A stretch of DNA of 64,000 nucleotides from Saccharopolyspora gloriosae (lineage in GTDB: Bacteria > Actinomycetota > Actinomycetes > Mycobacteriales > Pseudonocardiaceae): assembly GCF_022828475.1 (NCBI RefSeq), contig NZ_CP059557.1, positions 6,061,470 to 6,125,469 of the forward strand. Direction: 5' to 3'. The position numbers and the translations under genes are program-made. Each line of letters opens with the position of its first letter. The stretch's first letter is position 1. Below the pieces are notes generated by a model. The model saw only the letters and a list, made by a program, of their open reading frames with translations, was not told the origin of the DNA and searched no databases. Below are positions 6,473-14,967 of the stretch, in pieces.

Positions 6473-9430
6473 TCAAGTGTCCAGTTCGATGGTGGAGCCG
6501 CGATCGCGGGACTTGCGGATGCGCAGCCGCACTCCGATGCGCTGGCGCATCTCGTCGACGTGCGAGACGAGACCGATGACCCGTCCTCCTGCGCGGAGTT
6601 CGTCGAGGGTGTCCATCACCAGGTCCAGGGTGTTCGCGTCGAGCGAGCCGAAACCTTCGTCGATGAACAGGGTGTCCAGCAGCGCGCCACCGGTCTCTCC
6701 TGCGACGACGTCGGCGAGCCCCAGCGCCAGCGACAACGAGGCCATGAACGACTCACCGCCGGAGAGCGTCTTCGTCGAGCGGGTGTGGCCGGAGTAGTCG
6801 TCGAGCACGTCCAGTCCGAGGCCGCCACGGGTGCCGCGGGCGCCTGCGGCGTCGGAGTGCACGAACGAGTAGCGGCCGTCGCTCATCCGCTGCAACCGGC
6901 GGGTCGCGGTGATCGCCACCTCCTCCAGCCGGGCGGCCAGCACGTAGGAACGCAGCGACATCTTGCGGGCGTTCTGGCCGCGCCCGTTGACGACGTCGGC
7001 GAGCGCCTCCAGCTCGGCGTGTTCGGCGAGCGCCGGACCCAGTTCGTCCCAGGCCGCGCGGAGCCGGGTCGCGAGCAGCCGCACGTCCTGTTCGCGCTGC
7101 TCCGCGCGTTGCGCGGTGGCGGTGGCGCGTTCGGCGGCTTCGCGGGCGGTCGTAGCGGCTTCGGCGGCGGCTTCCAGGCCGATCTCGGTGTCGGCGTCGA
7201 TGCCGAACAGTTCTTCGCTGCCGAGCGTGGATCGCGCGGTGGCCCGGCGTTGTTCGGCTCGGGTGAGGGCGTCGGTGAGTTCCGCGCGCCGGGTTTCGTC
7301 GCGTTCGGCGGCGAGTGCGTCGTCGGTGCCGTCGAAGCCCGCTTCGACGGCCGCCGCACGCAGCGCGGCACGCTGCTTGGCCAGGCGTTTCTCCGCTTCG
7401 TCGCGGGTGCCGCGGGCGGTGATCAGGCGGTCGAGTCGCGCGACCCGGTCGAGCAGGTGCGCGCGGTGCTCGGCGATGCCGGAGTGTTCCCCGCGGGCCG
7501 CGTCCAGCCGCGCGGCACGACTGTCCACTGTGGACTGAAGGCCGGTGCGTTCGGTGCGGGCGGCGGCGATCCGCTGATCGAGTTCACCGCGCTGTTCGGT
7601 GAGCCGCTGCGCGGAGGACTCCAGCTCGGCGAGCTCCTCGGTGCGGTCGCGGACCTGCTCGGCGAGGGCGCGCACCGCGTCGCGCTGCTCGGTGGCGGCG
7701 GCCGTGTCGGCCGCGAGGTCGTCGGTGCTGCGGTCGCCGATCCGTTCCAGCAGCAGGTCCAGGTGCCTGCGCGCTTCGGTTTCCTTCGCGGCGGCCGCTT
7801 CGCGGCGGGTCTGCGCCTGCTGTTCGGCGTGCTGGGCGCGTTCTTCGTCGTCGGCGGTGACCGAATCGTCCACCGCCGCGCGCGGCTCTGGGTGCTCCGC
7901 TGAACCGCACACGGGGCAGGCGGCCCCGGCGGTGAGGCCCGCGGCGAGTTCGGCGGCCATGCCCGCGAGCCTGCGATCACGCAGGTCCAGCAGGGTTTCG
8001 CGGGCCTGCTGGTGCACGTCCACGGCCCGCTGCGCGGCCGCGGCGGCCTGGTCGTGCTCCTGCCGCGCCGTGGGCACGGCGCGCGCGGTGCGCAGGAGTT
8101 CGGCGAGTTCCGCGACTTTCGCGTCGGCCTGCTCGCGGCGGGTCTCGGCCTGCTTGGCCTCGTCGAGCCGGGCGCGGACGGTGCTGATGCGTTCCGGCAG
8201 CGCGGCTTGGCGTTCGGCCAGGTCGGCGCTCGTCCGCTCGTCGGCGTCGATGCCGCGGGTGAGCTCGGTGATCCGGGCGTGGTCGGTTTCCTGTTGCCGC
8301 GCTTCGGGAAGCAGCTCGGCGAGCGCACCGGCACGTTCCCGGTGGGTGCCCGTCAGCGAGCGCAGTTCATCGAGCGAGGCGTCGGTGTCCACGCCGGGGC
8401 AGTCCGTCGCAGCGTGTCCCGCTTCGCGTTCCGCGCGGTCCAGCTCGGTCTCGGCCTCGGTCAGCGCGCGGCGGACGGTGAGCACCGGCAGCACGCGTTG
8501 CGCCGCGTCCAGTTCGACACGCCACTGCTCGTGGTCGCGGCGCTGCTCGTCGAGTTCGGCGAGGTCGGCGTGGGCGTTGCGGACTCGGCGGACCTTCTCG
8601 GCGAGCTCGCGGCGCGCGGTCAGTTCCTTGTCCGCGGCTTCGCGGCGTTCGCCGAGTTCGGCGAGGGCGCGGCGGGTCTCGTCGAGTTCGGCGGCGAGGT
8701 GCTTTTCCCAGCCCTCCAGCCAGAATCGCTCGTCGGCACCCTCCTCCGGGTCCTGTCCGACGACCTGGGCGACACGAGCGACGAGCTCCCGGACCCGCTG
8801 GGTGTGCGCCTCCACGGCGCGGCCGCGCTCCCGGCGGTGGTCGACGAACCACTGCTCGACGTCGGCGAACCGCTGGGTGCCGAACAGCTTCTCCAGCAGC
8901 TTCTCGCGTTCGGTGGTCTCCGCGCGCAGGAAGTTCGCGAACTCGCCCTGCGGCAGCAGCACGACCTTCGTGAACTGGTCGACGCTCATCCCGAGCAGCC
9001 GCTGCACCGTGCGGTTGACCTCGTCGATGCGGGCGGAACCTTCCGACGGTGCGCCCTCGGGGGCTTCGCTCACCCAGGTCAGGGAGGCTTTCGCGTTGCG
9101 GGTGGTGATGCCTTCGCCGCGCTTCTTTCGCTGGTCGTACTTGGGGCTGCGGACGATGCGCAGCCGGTGGCCCTGCACGGTGAGTTCCAGCTCGACCGAA
9201 GTGGCCACGTCGTCGGCGGCGGTGTCGCAGCGCAGCTGTTTGACCTGCTCCCGCGCGCCGGGCACGGCGCCGTAGAGCGCGAAGCAGATCGCGTCGAGCA
9301 GGCTGGTCTTGCCCGCGCCGGTGTCGCCGTGCAGCAGGAACAGGCCGTCGGTGCCGAGCGCGTCGAAGTCCACTTCGGCGCGGTCCCGGTACGGGCCGAA
9401 CGCGCTGATCGTCAGCTGGTGCAGTCTCAT
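6473..9430 (-). CDS. sbcC: SbcC exonuclease subunit (SMC/Rad50-like ATPase)
   Basis: A 985-residue protein starting M-R-L-H-Q-L-T-I-S-A-F-G-P-Y. N-terminal ATPase half with Walker A G-D-T-G-A-G-K-T-S (about residue 35), two very long Ala/Arg/Glu-rich coiled coils, a central zinc hook C-P-V-C-G (about residue 510), and a C-terminal half with the ABC signature L-S-G-G-E-S and Walker B L-F-I-D-E-G-F-G-S-L-D. With SbcD it forms the Mre11/Rad50-like nuclease that opens DNA hairpins and processes double-strand ends. The ATG at 9430 overlaps the sbcD stop by four bases (ATGA), fixing the start; the frame runs another 61 codons upstream inside sbcD. The local abundance of long palindromes makes this nuclease relevant to genome stability here (inference). 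Confidence 0.95.
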   Translation of the reverse strand: MRLHQLTISAFGPYRDRAEVDFDALGTDGLFLLHGDTGAGKTSLLDAICFALYGAVPGAREQVKQLRCDTAADDVATSVELELTVQGHRLRIVRSPKYDQRKKRGEGITTRNAKASLTWVSEAPEGAPSEGSARIDEVNRTVQRLLGMSVDQFTKVVLLPQGEFANFLRAETTEREKLLEKLFGTQRFADVEQWFVDHRRERGRAVEAHTQRVRELVARVAQVVGQDPEEGADERFWLEGWEKHLAAELDETRRALAELGERREAADKELTARRELAEKVRRVRNAHADLAELDEQRRDHEQWRVELDAAQRVLPVLTVRRALTEAETELDRAEREAGHAATDCPGVDTDASLDELRSLTGTHRERAGALAELLPEARQQETDHARITELTRGIDADERTSADLAERQAALPERISTVRARLDEAKQAETRREQADAKVAELAELLRTARAVPTARQEHDQAAAAAQRAVDVHQQARETLLDLRDRRLAGMAAELAAGLTAGAACPVCGSAEHPEPRAAVDDSVTADDEERAQHAEQQAQTRREAAAAKETEARRHLDLLLERIGDRSTDDLAADTAAATEQRDAVRALAEQVRDRTEELAELESSAQRLTEQRGELDQRIAAARTERTGLQSTVDSRAARLDAARGEHSGIAEHRAHLLDRVARLDRLITARGTRDEAEKRLAKQRAALRAAAVEAGFDGTDDALAAERDETRRAELTDALTRAEQRRATARSTLGSEELFGIDADTEIGLEAAAEAATTAREAAERATATAQRAEQREQDVRLLATRLRAAWDELGPALAEHAELEALADVVNGRGQNARKMSLRSYVLAARLEEVAITATRRLQRMSDGRYSFVHSDAAGARGTRGGLGLDVLDDYSGHTRSTKTLSGGESFMASLSLALGLADVVAGETGGALLDTLFIDEGFGSLDANTLDLVMDTLDELRAGGRVIGLVSHVDEMRQRIGVRLRIRKSRDRGSTIELDT

Positions 9431-10608
9431 TCGCGCACCTCGGCGATCTGCACGGCGTGCAGGGCTTCGGCCAGCAGCGCACGTTCGCCGTCGGTGGGTT
9501 CGGAGCCTCGGCAGTCGGCGACGAAGCCCTCGGCCACCGCCGGGTCGTCGCGGCCGCGCACCGCCTCGGAGTAGCGCAGTTCCGCGGTGGCCCGCCCACC
9601 GGCGGGCTGCCATTCCAGGTGGACGGCGTGCGGGAAGCGTTCTTGCAGGGCGCGCATCGCGTCCACCGGACGGACCTCGTCGGTGAGGGTCGCGGACAGG
9701 AAGCAGTCTTCGTAGGCCGCGTATTCGGGTTCGCTCAGCAGCGCTTCCAGTTCGCCGCGCACGGTCGCGAGTTCGCGCGGCACGGGCAGCTCGTGGCGGC
9801 GCACCTCGCTCAAGCCGGTGGCGTCGAGGTCCACCAGCCAGACGGATTTCCGTTGCGCCGCCTCGGAGAACGAGTAGGCCACCGGGCTACCGGAGTAGCG
9901 CAGGTGCTCGGCGAGCCGTTGCGGCCCGTGCAGGTGTCCGAGCGCGACGTAGTCCACCCCGTCGAACACGGCGCCGGGGACGTGGTCCACGCCGCCGACG
10001 GCGATGGTGCGTTCGGAGTCGCTGGTGTCGCCGCCGGTGACAAAGGCGTGCGCGAGCACCACGGATCGGGTCGCGTCGGTGCGGGCCGCCAGATCGGCGC
10101 GGATGCGGTTCATCGCCTCGGTGAGCACGCCTTCGTGTCCGCGCTTCTCGACCGCGCCCGCGCCCGGCGCGCCGGTGGTGGAGTCGAGGACCTGCCGGGC
10201 CGGATCCGGTTCCAGGTAAGGGATTCCGTAGAAGGCGACCGGCCCGTGCTCGTCGTCGAGCAGCACCGGCTCGTGCAGTTCGGAGATGCGGGTGCGCAGG
10301 TGCAGGCCGCCCGCGGCGGCGAACTCGCCGAACGCTCCAACGCGCGCCGCGGAGTCGTGGTTTCCCGGTGTCACCACCAGCTGCGCGCCCGCCGCCCGCA
10401 ACCGGCCGAGCACGCGCACGCAGGTCTCCACGGCCTCGCTCGACGGCACCGCGCGGTCGTAGAGGTCACCGGACACGACGACGACGTCGACGTGCTCGTC
10501 GGAGATCACGTCGGCCAGCCCGGACAACACCGCTTCCTGCTCGGTGAGCAGGTCACGGCCGTGGAACGTCCGCCCCACGTGCCAGTCGGAGGTGTGCAGC
10601 ACCCGCAT
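9427..10608 (-). CDS. sbcD: SbcD exonuclease subunit (Mre11-like phosphoesterase)
   Basis: A 393-residue metallophosphoesterase. Motifs in order: H-T-S-D-W-H-V-G-R (about residue 5), V-V-S-G-D-L-Y-D-R (about 45), V-T-P-G-N-H-D-S (about 80), and L-G-H-L-H-G-P-Q (about 210), which bind the two metal ions; a C-terminal capping domain follows. It is the nuclease partner of SbcC, encoded first in a two-gene operon and overlapping sbcC by four bases. The ATG at 10608 (M-R-V-L-H-T-S-D-W-H) matches the family N-terminus; 27 additional in-frame codons upstream have no homology. Confidence 0.95.
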   Translation of the reverse strand: MRVLHTSDWHVGRTFHGRDLLTEQEAVLSGLADVISDEHVDVVVVSGDLYDRAVPSSEAVETCVRVLGRLRAAGAQLVVTPGNHDSAARVGAFGEFAAAGGLHLRTRISELHEPVLLDDEHGPVAFYGIPYLEPDPARQVLDSTTGAPGAGAVEKRGHEGVLTEAMNRIRADLAARTDATRSVVLAHAFVTGGDTSDSERTIAVGGVDHVPGAVFDGVDYVALGHLHGPQRLAEHLRYSGSPVAYSFSEAAQRKSVWLVDLDATGLSEVRRHELPVPRELATVRGELEALLSEPEYAAYEDCFLSATLTDEVRPVDAMRALQERFPHAVHLEWQPAGGRATAELRYSEAVRGRDDPAVAEGFVADCRGSEPTDGERALLAEALHAVQIAEVRE

Positions 10609-10980
10609 GGAGGTCAAGCTACCGAACCCCTCCGACCCTGATCGCGGTGCGTCGGCGGGAGACCCGACACCGCCACGCACCGCACCCATCGCGTCGCGAA
10701 CCGCTCACTTGCCGCTGCCTCCTTCACCCGGTCTCACCGGTCGAACGGGCCATTGACCAGCCCGGCCTCCTGGAGTGGACGACCCCGTTGACGGAGGCCT
10801 GGGCAGCGGGGCCATTCACCTGGGCGGCCATGTGCACGACATGCCTCGGCGTGTCGGATCACCCTTGCCCAGCAGGAGAAACACCGCGCGTCCGGCCGAT
10901 CACGCGGAGCTCGCGGCGATCGCGGCCGGATTGTCGGGGCGATGCGGAATGATCGGGTTCCCCGCCGAAAGGAGATCGCC
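10609..10980. other. Intergenic region between divergent sbcD and rmuC, with an inverted repeat
   Basis: No gene seen in these 372 bases. An inverted repeat lies at 10644-10683, 36-75 bases upstream of the sbcD start: outer arms GCGGTGCGT and ACGCACCGC, inner arms GGCGG and CCGCC with one unpaired C. It could be a leader hairpin or a regulator site for sbcDC. A GAAAGGAGATCGCC ribosome site precedes the rmuC ATG. No clear sigma-70-type promoter was recognised. Confidence 0.4.
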
Positions 10981-11913
10981 ATGGGTACCGGCGTGCTGAC
11001 CGCCGTCATGATCGTGCTGATGCTGCTGTTCGCGGGGGCGCTGCTGCTGATCTGGCGGCTCTACACCGACTCCGCGCGCCGCGCCGACGAAGCGCTGCGC
11101 ATGGTCGAGACCGAACGCGCCCGCACCGTCGAGCAGCAGGCCGCGCTGCGTCGCTACGAGGTGGCGTTCGCGTCGATCACCGGCCGCGGCGAGCTCGGTG
11201 AGCAGGTGCTCGTCGAAACGGCGAAGTCGCTCGGGCTACGCGAAGGCGTGCACTTCAGCGTGCAGACCGACCTGGCCGGAGGCGGCGCCGCCCGGCCGGA
11301 CCTGGTGCTCACCGTCGGCGGCGGCAGGCAGGTCCCGGTGGACGCGAAAGCCAGCCTCGCGGTGTGGGCGGAGGCGATGGAGACCAACGATCCGCAGGAG
11401 CGCGGCGAGGCGTTGCGGGTGCACGTGCGCAACATCCGCTCCCGCGCGGCGGAACTGGCGGGCAAGGGCTACCAGCGCTGGGCGGACGCGATCTACGGCA
11501 CGATCATGTTCGTGCCTTCCGACGCGGCCGTGGTGACCGCGCTGGACACCGATCCGAGCCTGCTGTCCTGGCTGCTCGACAAGCGCGTTTTCCTGTGCGG
11601 CCCAACGAGTTTCGCGGTGCTCGCCTCGGCAGCGCTGTTCGCGGCGACCGAACGCACCATCGCCGAGGACATCGAGCAGGTGCGTTCGCAGGCGGTCCGC
11701 GCGCAGCGGGCGGCCTCGGGCGCGGTGGAGGCGGTGAACCTCTCCAGCACGCACCTGCAGCGGTTCGTCTCGGCCCGCCGCCGGGAACTGGACGCGCTGG
11801 AATCGTTCCGCGGCGCCGTGCAGCCGCTGGCCGAGAGCGCGGGCGGCTCGGCCTCCATCGGCTCCGTCCGGCGGGAGGAGGAAGGGCTGGTCGGGGAGGT
11901 CTCGGAGAACTGA
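10981..11913 (+). CDS. rmuC: DNA recombination protein RmuC family
   Basis: A 310-residue protein. Residues 4-26 form a membrane anchor, followed by a coiled coil (about 30-65) and the RmuC domain, recognisable by V-P-V-D-A-K-A-S-L near residue 120 (the conserved D-x-K of the PD-(D/E)XK nuclease-like fold), then R-x-H-V-R-N-I and Y-G-T-I-M-F-V-P. RmuC limits recombination at inverted repeats and inversions in E. coli. The ATG at 10981 has an AAGGAGATCGCC site; an in-frame ATG 13 codons earlier has none. It is divergent from sbcDC, so two functions that act on palindromic DNA are next to each other. Confidence 0.9.
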   Translation: MGTGVLTAVMIVLMLLFAGALLLIWRLYTDSARRADEALRMVETERARTVEQQAALRRYEVAFASITGRGELGEQVLVETAKSLGLREGVHFSVQTDLAGGGAARPDLVLTVGGGRQVPVDAKASLAVWAEAMETNDPQERGEALRVHVRNIRSRAAELAGKGYQRWADAIYGTIMFVPSDAAVVTALDTDPSLLSWLLDKRVFLCGPTSFAVLASAALFAATERTIAEDIEQVRSQAVRAQRAASGAVEAVNLSSTHLQRFVSARRRELDALESFRGAVQPLAESAGGSASIGSVRREEEGLVGEVSEN

Positions 11914-11955
11914 CTCAGCCGTGCTCGGTGAGGAAGGCGTCCATCGCGTCGACGA

Positions 11956-12873
11956 TCAGCGGGACGCTCGGCCCGGGGTGAAGCCGTGGTCGAAGTCGTC
12001 GTAGGGGTGCAGCGCGACTTCCACCCCGAGCTCGCGCAGCTCGTCCGCGAAGTCCAGGCTCTGCTTGATCGGCACCAGCGAGTCCTTCGTGCCGTGCTGC
12101 ATCAGGAACGGCGGTTCGGCGCCGGAGAGGTTGCGGATCGGGCTGGCCGCGTCGGCGTGCCGCGGGCATTCGCTGGGCATGCAGCCCAGGTACTTCCGCA
12201 CCGTGCGGCGGGAGTAGTCGGACAGCTGCGGGTTCGCGAGCTCCGCTTCGACGGTCAGGTCGGTCGGCCCGAACCAGTTGACGACACCACGGATTCCGGT
12301 GAGCCCGCCGCCGGGTTCGGCCGGATCGTCGGTGACCGCGCCGAGCTGCGAGACCAGCAGCCCACCCGCCGAAGCGCCCCACAGCACCACGCGCTCCGAG
12401 TCGAGCCGCCAGCCCCCGGCGTGGCGCTGCAACCAGCGGACCGCCTCCGCGACGTCCTCGACCTGCCCCGGAGCGGGAACCAGATCGCTGAGCCGATAGT
12501 CCACCGTGGCCACCGCGAAGCCCTTGCTCAGCATCCGTTCGGCCGCCAGCGACTCGGCGGCTCCGCCGGCGGCGAGGCGCCCGTCGATCGCCCGATCACC
12601 CGCGTCCCAGCCGCCGCCGTGCGCGTAGATGACGAGGGGGTGCGGCCCGTCGCCCGCAGGCAGGAACAGGTCGAGCGAGAGCGGGCCGCTCGGACGCTGC
12701 GCGTACACCTGATCGGGGATCGCCCGAGTCGCCCCCAGGTCGGCGGCGGCCGCGCCGATCAGCGTCCCGTTCCCCGGTTCGGACGAGGCGACGCATCCCG
12801 CGGTGAGCGCGCCGACGGTCAGCGCCGCCGTTCCTGAGAGCACCGCTCGCCAGAACCGCCGCGCCGAGACCAT
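11956..12873 (-). CDS. Secreted lipoprotein esterase/lipase (alpha/beta hydrolase), probable 3' frameshift
   Basis: A 305-residue protein with lipobox L-T-A-G-C (Cys27), so anchored outside the cell. Hydrolase motifs: oxyanion H-G-G-G-W (about residue 84), nucleophile elbow G-A-S-A-G-G, acid in H-G-T-K-D-S-L-V-P, and catalytic His in D-F-D-H-G-F near the end, as in BD-FAE/carboxylesterase-type enzymes. The frame stops eight codons after that His. The next frame continues as P-S-V-P-L-I-V-D-A-M-D-A-F-L-T-E-H-G to a stop at 11915, which looks like the missing last helix, so one base seems lost in the CCCGGGCC tract around 11972-11983. The ATG at 12873 has a GGGAGGGCGGC site. Substrate unknown. 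Convergent with rmuC. Confidence 0.8.
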   Translation of the reverse strand: MVSARRFWRAVLSGTAALTVGALTAGCVASSEPGNGTLIGAAAADLGATRAIPDQVYAQRPSGPLSLDLFLPAGDGPHPLVIYAHGGGWDAGDRAIDGRLAAGGAAESLAAERMLSKGFAVATVDYRLSDLVPAPGQVEDVAEAVRWLQRHAGGWRLDSERVVLWGASAGGLLVSQLGAVTDDPAEPGGGLTGIRGVVNWFGPTDLTVEAELANPQLSDYSRRTVRKYLGCMPSECPRHADAASPIRNLSGAEPPFLMQHGTKDSLVPIKQSLDFADELRELGVEVALHPYDDFDHGFTPGRASR

Positions 12874-12974
12874 GCCGCCCTCCCGGAACCACTGGCTCCG
12901 ATCACCGGCGCCGACCGCCAAGGACCTTAACAAGCCCCTCACCCATTCGAGTGGCGCCAGCCTGCCCGAAAACA

Positions 12975-13203
12975 AGTGAACGGACCGTTCATCCAACTAG
13001 ATCGGACAAACGGTCCGCTCACTCACCACAGGACCACGCACACCCAGCACAAGCGGAGCGGAGTGAACGGACCGTTCGTCCGATCCCCTTGGACAAACGG
13101 TCCGCTCACTCCGAACCCGCAGCCGCAGCCGCTGGGCGACAGCTGATCGAAATGAGTGAACGGACCGTTCGCCCAACGAGACTGGACGAACGGTCCGCTC
13201 ACT
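12975..13203 (-). repeat. Three 49-bp hairpin repeats downstream of the sugar kinase gene
   Basis: Copies at 12975-13023, 13062-13110 and 13155-13203. Each has 20-base arms beginning AGTGAACGGACCGTT and ending AACGGTCCGCTCACT, with a 9-base loop whose sequence is different in each copy. The arms are not perfect complements, but every mismatch (positions 6 and 16 or 17 or 18 of the arm) becomes a G-U pair in RNA made from the minus strand, the direction of the flanking genes. The copy at 12975 is followed, in that direction, by a T-rich tail. They probably act as tandem transcription terminators or mRNA 3' stabilisers. They fill most of the 351-base gap; no gene was seen in it. Confidence 0.75.
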
Positions 13204-13224
13204 CGAATCGAGGCCCGCCGCGGC

Positions 13225-14718
13225 TCAGGAGTCGGCGGCGTGCTGTTGGGCCGCGAGGAAGTGCTGGATGTCGGCGGTGGCGGTGTAGAGCTCCAGGTAG
13301 CGCTGGTAGAAGGCGTCGTAGCGCTCGGTGCGCGCCGGGTCGGGGACGACGGTGCGCGAGACGGGGTTCCAGTCGCGCTCGTTCACGGCGGTGCCGGTGG
13401 CGACGCCCGCCATCAGCGCGTCGCCGAAGGCGGCTCCGACGGTCTCGCTCGGAACCTGCTGCTCCTGCCCGGAAATGTCGGAGACGATCTGCGTCCACAG
13501 CCCGCCTTGGGTGCCGCCGCCGACGGCGACGAGCCGCCCGGCGCGGCCACCGGCGGAGCTCATCGCCTCCAGGTTGTGCCGCACCCCGTAGCCGATGCCT
13601 TCCAGCGCGGCCCGATACACCTCGGCCCGCCCGTGGCTGGTGGTGAGCCCGAGCAGCGCACCGCGGGCGTCGGGGTCGAAGATCGGCGTCCGCTCCCCCG
13701 CGAAGTACGGCAGCAGCAGCAACCCGCGGCTCCCGGCGGGCGCACCGGAGGCCTGCTCGACGAGTTCGGCGAAGTCGCCGTCGACGAGCCGCCGGATCCA
13801 GTCGGTCACCGCACCGGAGGTCGCCATGCCCGCGGCGAGCGTGTACGTGCCGGGAAAGACTCCGCAGGTCCCCCACAGCGCGGAGTGCGGCCGCGGGTCG
13901 GTGAGCACCTGCACGAAGAACATCGTGGTGCCGTACATCAGCATCACGTCGCCGGGTTCGCGCACGCCCGCACTGGTGGCTTCGGCCCAGGCGTCGATGG
14001 TTCCGGTGGTGACGGGGAGTCCTTCGGGCAGCCCGGTTTCGGCGGCGGCTTGCGGGCCGACCTTTCCGACGATCTCGGTGGGCCAGGCCAGTTCGGGTAG
14101 CGGCAGGTCGGGGGCGACGCGCTGCGCCCACTCCTTCGACCAGTCCCGCGCCTGCAGGTCGTAGAGCGGGTCGCACTGGCTCGCCGAGTGGTGGTCGAGC
14201 ACGTAGCGCCCGGTCAGCCGGTGCACCAGGTAGGAGCTGCACATGAGCAGCTTCTCGGTGCGCGCGTACACCTCGGGTTCGTTCTTGGCGAGCCACCGGA
14301 TCTTCGGCCCCACGGCCTGGCTGGTCAGCGCGGAGCCACCGCGGCGCAGGATCTCGTCGGCACCGAATTCCTCGGTGAGCTCGGCGATTTCGGTGGTGGC
14401 GCGGGTGTCGACGCCGTAGAGGATCGCGGGCCGCAGCGGGTTGCCGTCCCCGTCGGCGGGCAGCAGCACGGGGCCGATGCCGCTGACGCCGAGCCCTTCG
14501 ATGCTGCGGCCTTCGGCGGCGGGCACGAGTTCTCGCACGATGCCGACGAAGTCGTTCCACCACACGGATTCCGCGTCGTGCTCGACCCAGCCCGGATGCG
14601 GGTAGGAGGTCTCGTGCGGCCGGGTCGCCCGGGCGACGATCCGCCCGTCGGTGGTGACCAGCACACCTTTGGAGCTCGACGTTCCGATGTCGACTCCGAT
14701 CAGCAAGCCCTCAGACAT
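13225..14718 (-). CDS. FGGY-family carbohydrate kinase
   Basis: A 497-residue sugar kinase of normal length. N-terminal phosphate-binding motif D-I-G-T-S-S-S-K-G (about residues 10-18), G-V-D-T-R-A-T in the sugar-binding region (about 102-108), the general-base stretch G-T-I-D-A-W-A-E (about 243-250), and the C-terminal FGGY signature region with G-G-G-T-Q-G-G-L-W (about 405). It phosphorylates a keto-sugar with ATP. It lacks the M-H-G of typical xylulokinases, so xylulose is not assured. It lies 250 bases downstream of the isomerase gene on the same strand, with a strong hairpin between them, so it should take the ketose made by that isomerase. ATG 14718 has GGGAGGAA. Confidence 0.85.
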   Translation of the reverse strand: MSEGLLIGVDIGTSSSKGVLVTTDGRIVARATRPHETSYPHPGWVEHDAESVWWNDFVGIVRELVPAAEGRSIEGLGVSGIGPVLLPADGDGNPLRPAILYGVDTRATTEIAELTEEFGADEILRRGGSALTSQAVGPKIRWLAKNEPEVYARTEKLLMCSSYLVHRLTGRYVLDHHSASQCDPLYDLQARDWSKEWAQRVAPDLPLPELAWPTEIVGKVGPQAAAETGLPEGLPVTTGTIDAWAEATSAGVREPGDVMLMYGTTMFFVQVLTDPRPHSALWGTCGVFPGTYTLAAGMATSGAVTDWIRRLVDGDFAELVEQASGAPAGSRGLLLLPYFAGERTPIFDPDARGALLGLTTSHGRAEVYRAALEGIGYGVRHNLEAMSSAGGRAGRLVAVGGGTQGGLWTQIVSDISGQEQQVPSETVGAAFGDALMAGVATGTAVNERDWNPVSRTVVPDPARTERYDAFYQRYLELYTATADIQHFLAAQQHAADS

Positions 14719-14824
14719 GGCCTGTTCCTCCCGCTCGTCCGGTGTTCCCCCGCGGCATCGTAAAGACCCCTCGTCCGGGTGATCCGCACTCCTGTCCGTT
14801 TCGGACTTTGCGGGGTCCCCGGTC

Positions 14825-14859
14825 GGCCATCGGCCGGAGTCCGATTCCGGCCGATGGCC
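14825..14859 (-). promoter_or_regulatory. 14-bp perfect hairpin between isomerase and kinase genes
   Basis: GGCCATCGGCCGGA at 14825-14838 and its exact complement at 14846-14859 around a 7-base loop, in the 249-base gap between the two sugar genes. There is no T tract on the minus-strand side, so rather than ending transcription it may set the 3' end of the isomerase message or reduce kinase expression. Confidence 0.5.
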
Positions 14860-14967
14860 CTTGAACGTGGCCTGTGACCTGGCATGGAGCGAAACCGAGC
14901 CGCACCACGCCAGTTTTTGGCTTTGCCCGATTCAGATTGTTCGGGTTTGCCTCAGCGACCGAGCACG

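Noticed and set aside
12975-13203. Regularly spaced repeats that could suggest a CRISPR array
   Set aside because: Each repeat is a 49-bp hairpin with its own variable loop, spacers are 38 and 44 bases and unlike CRISPR spacing rules, and there are only three copies and no cas genes.
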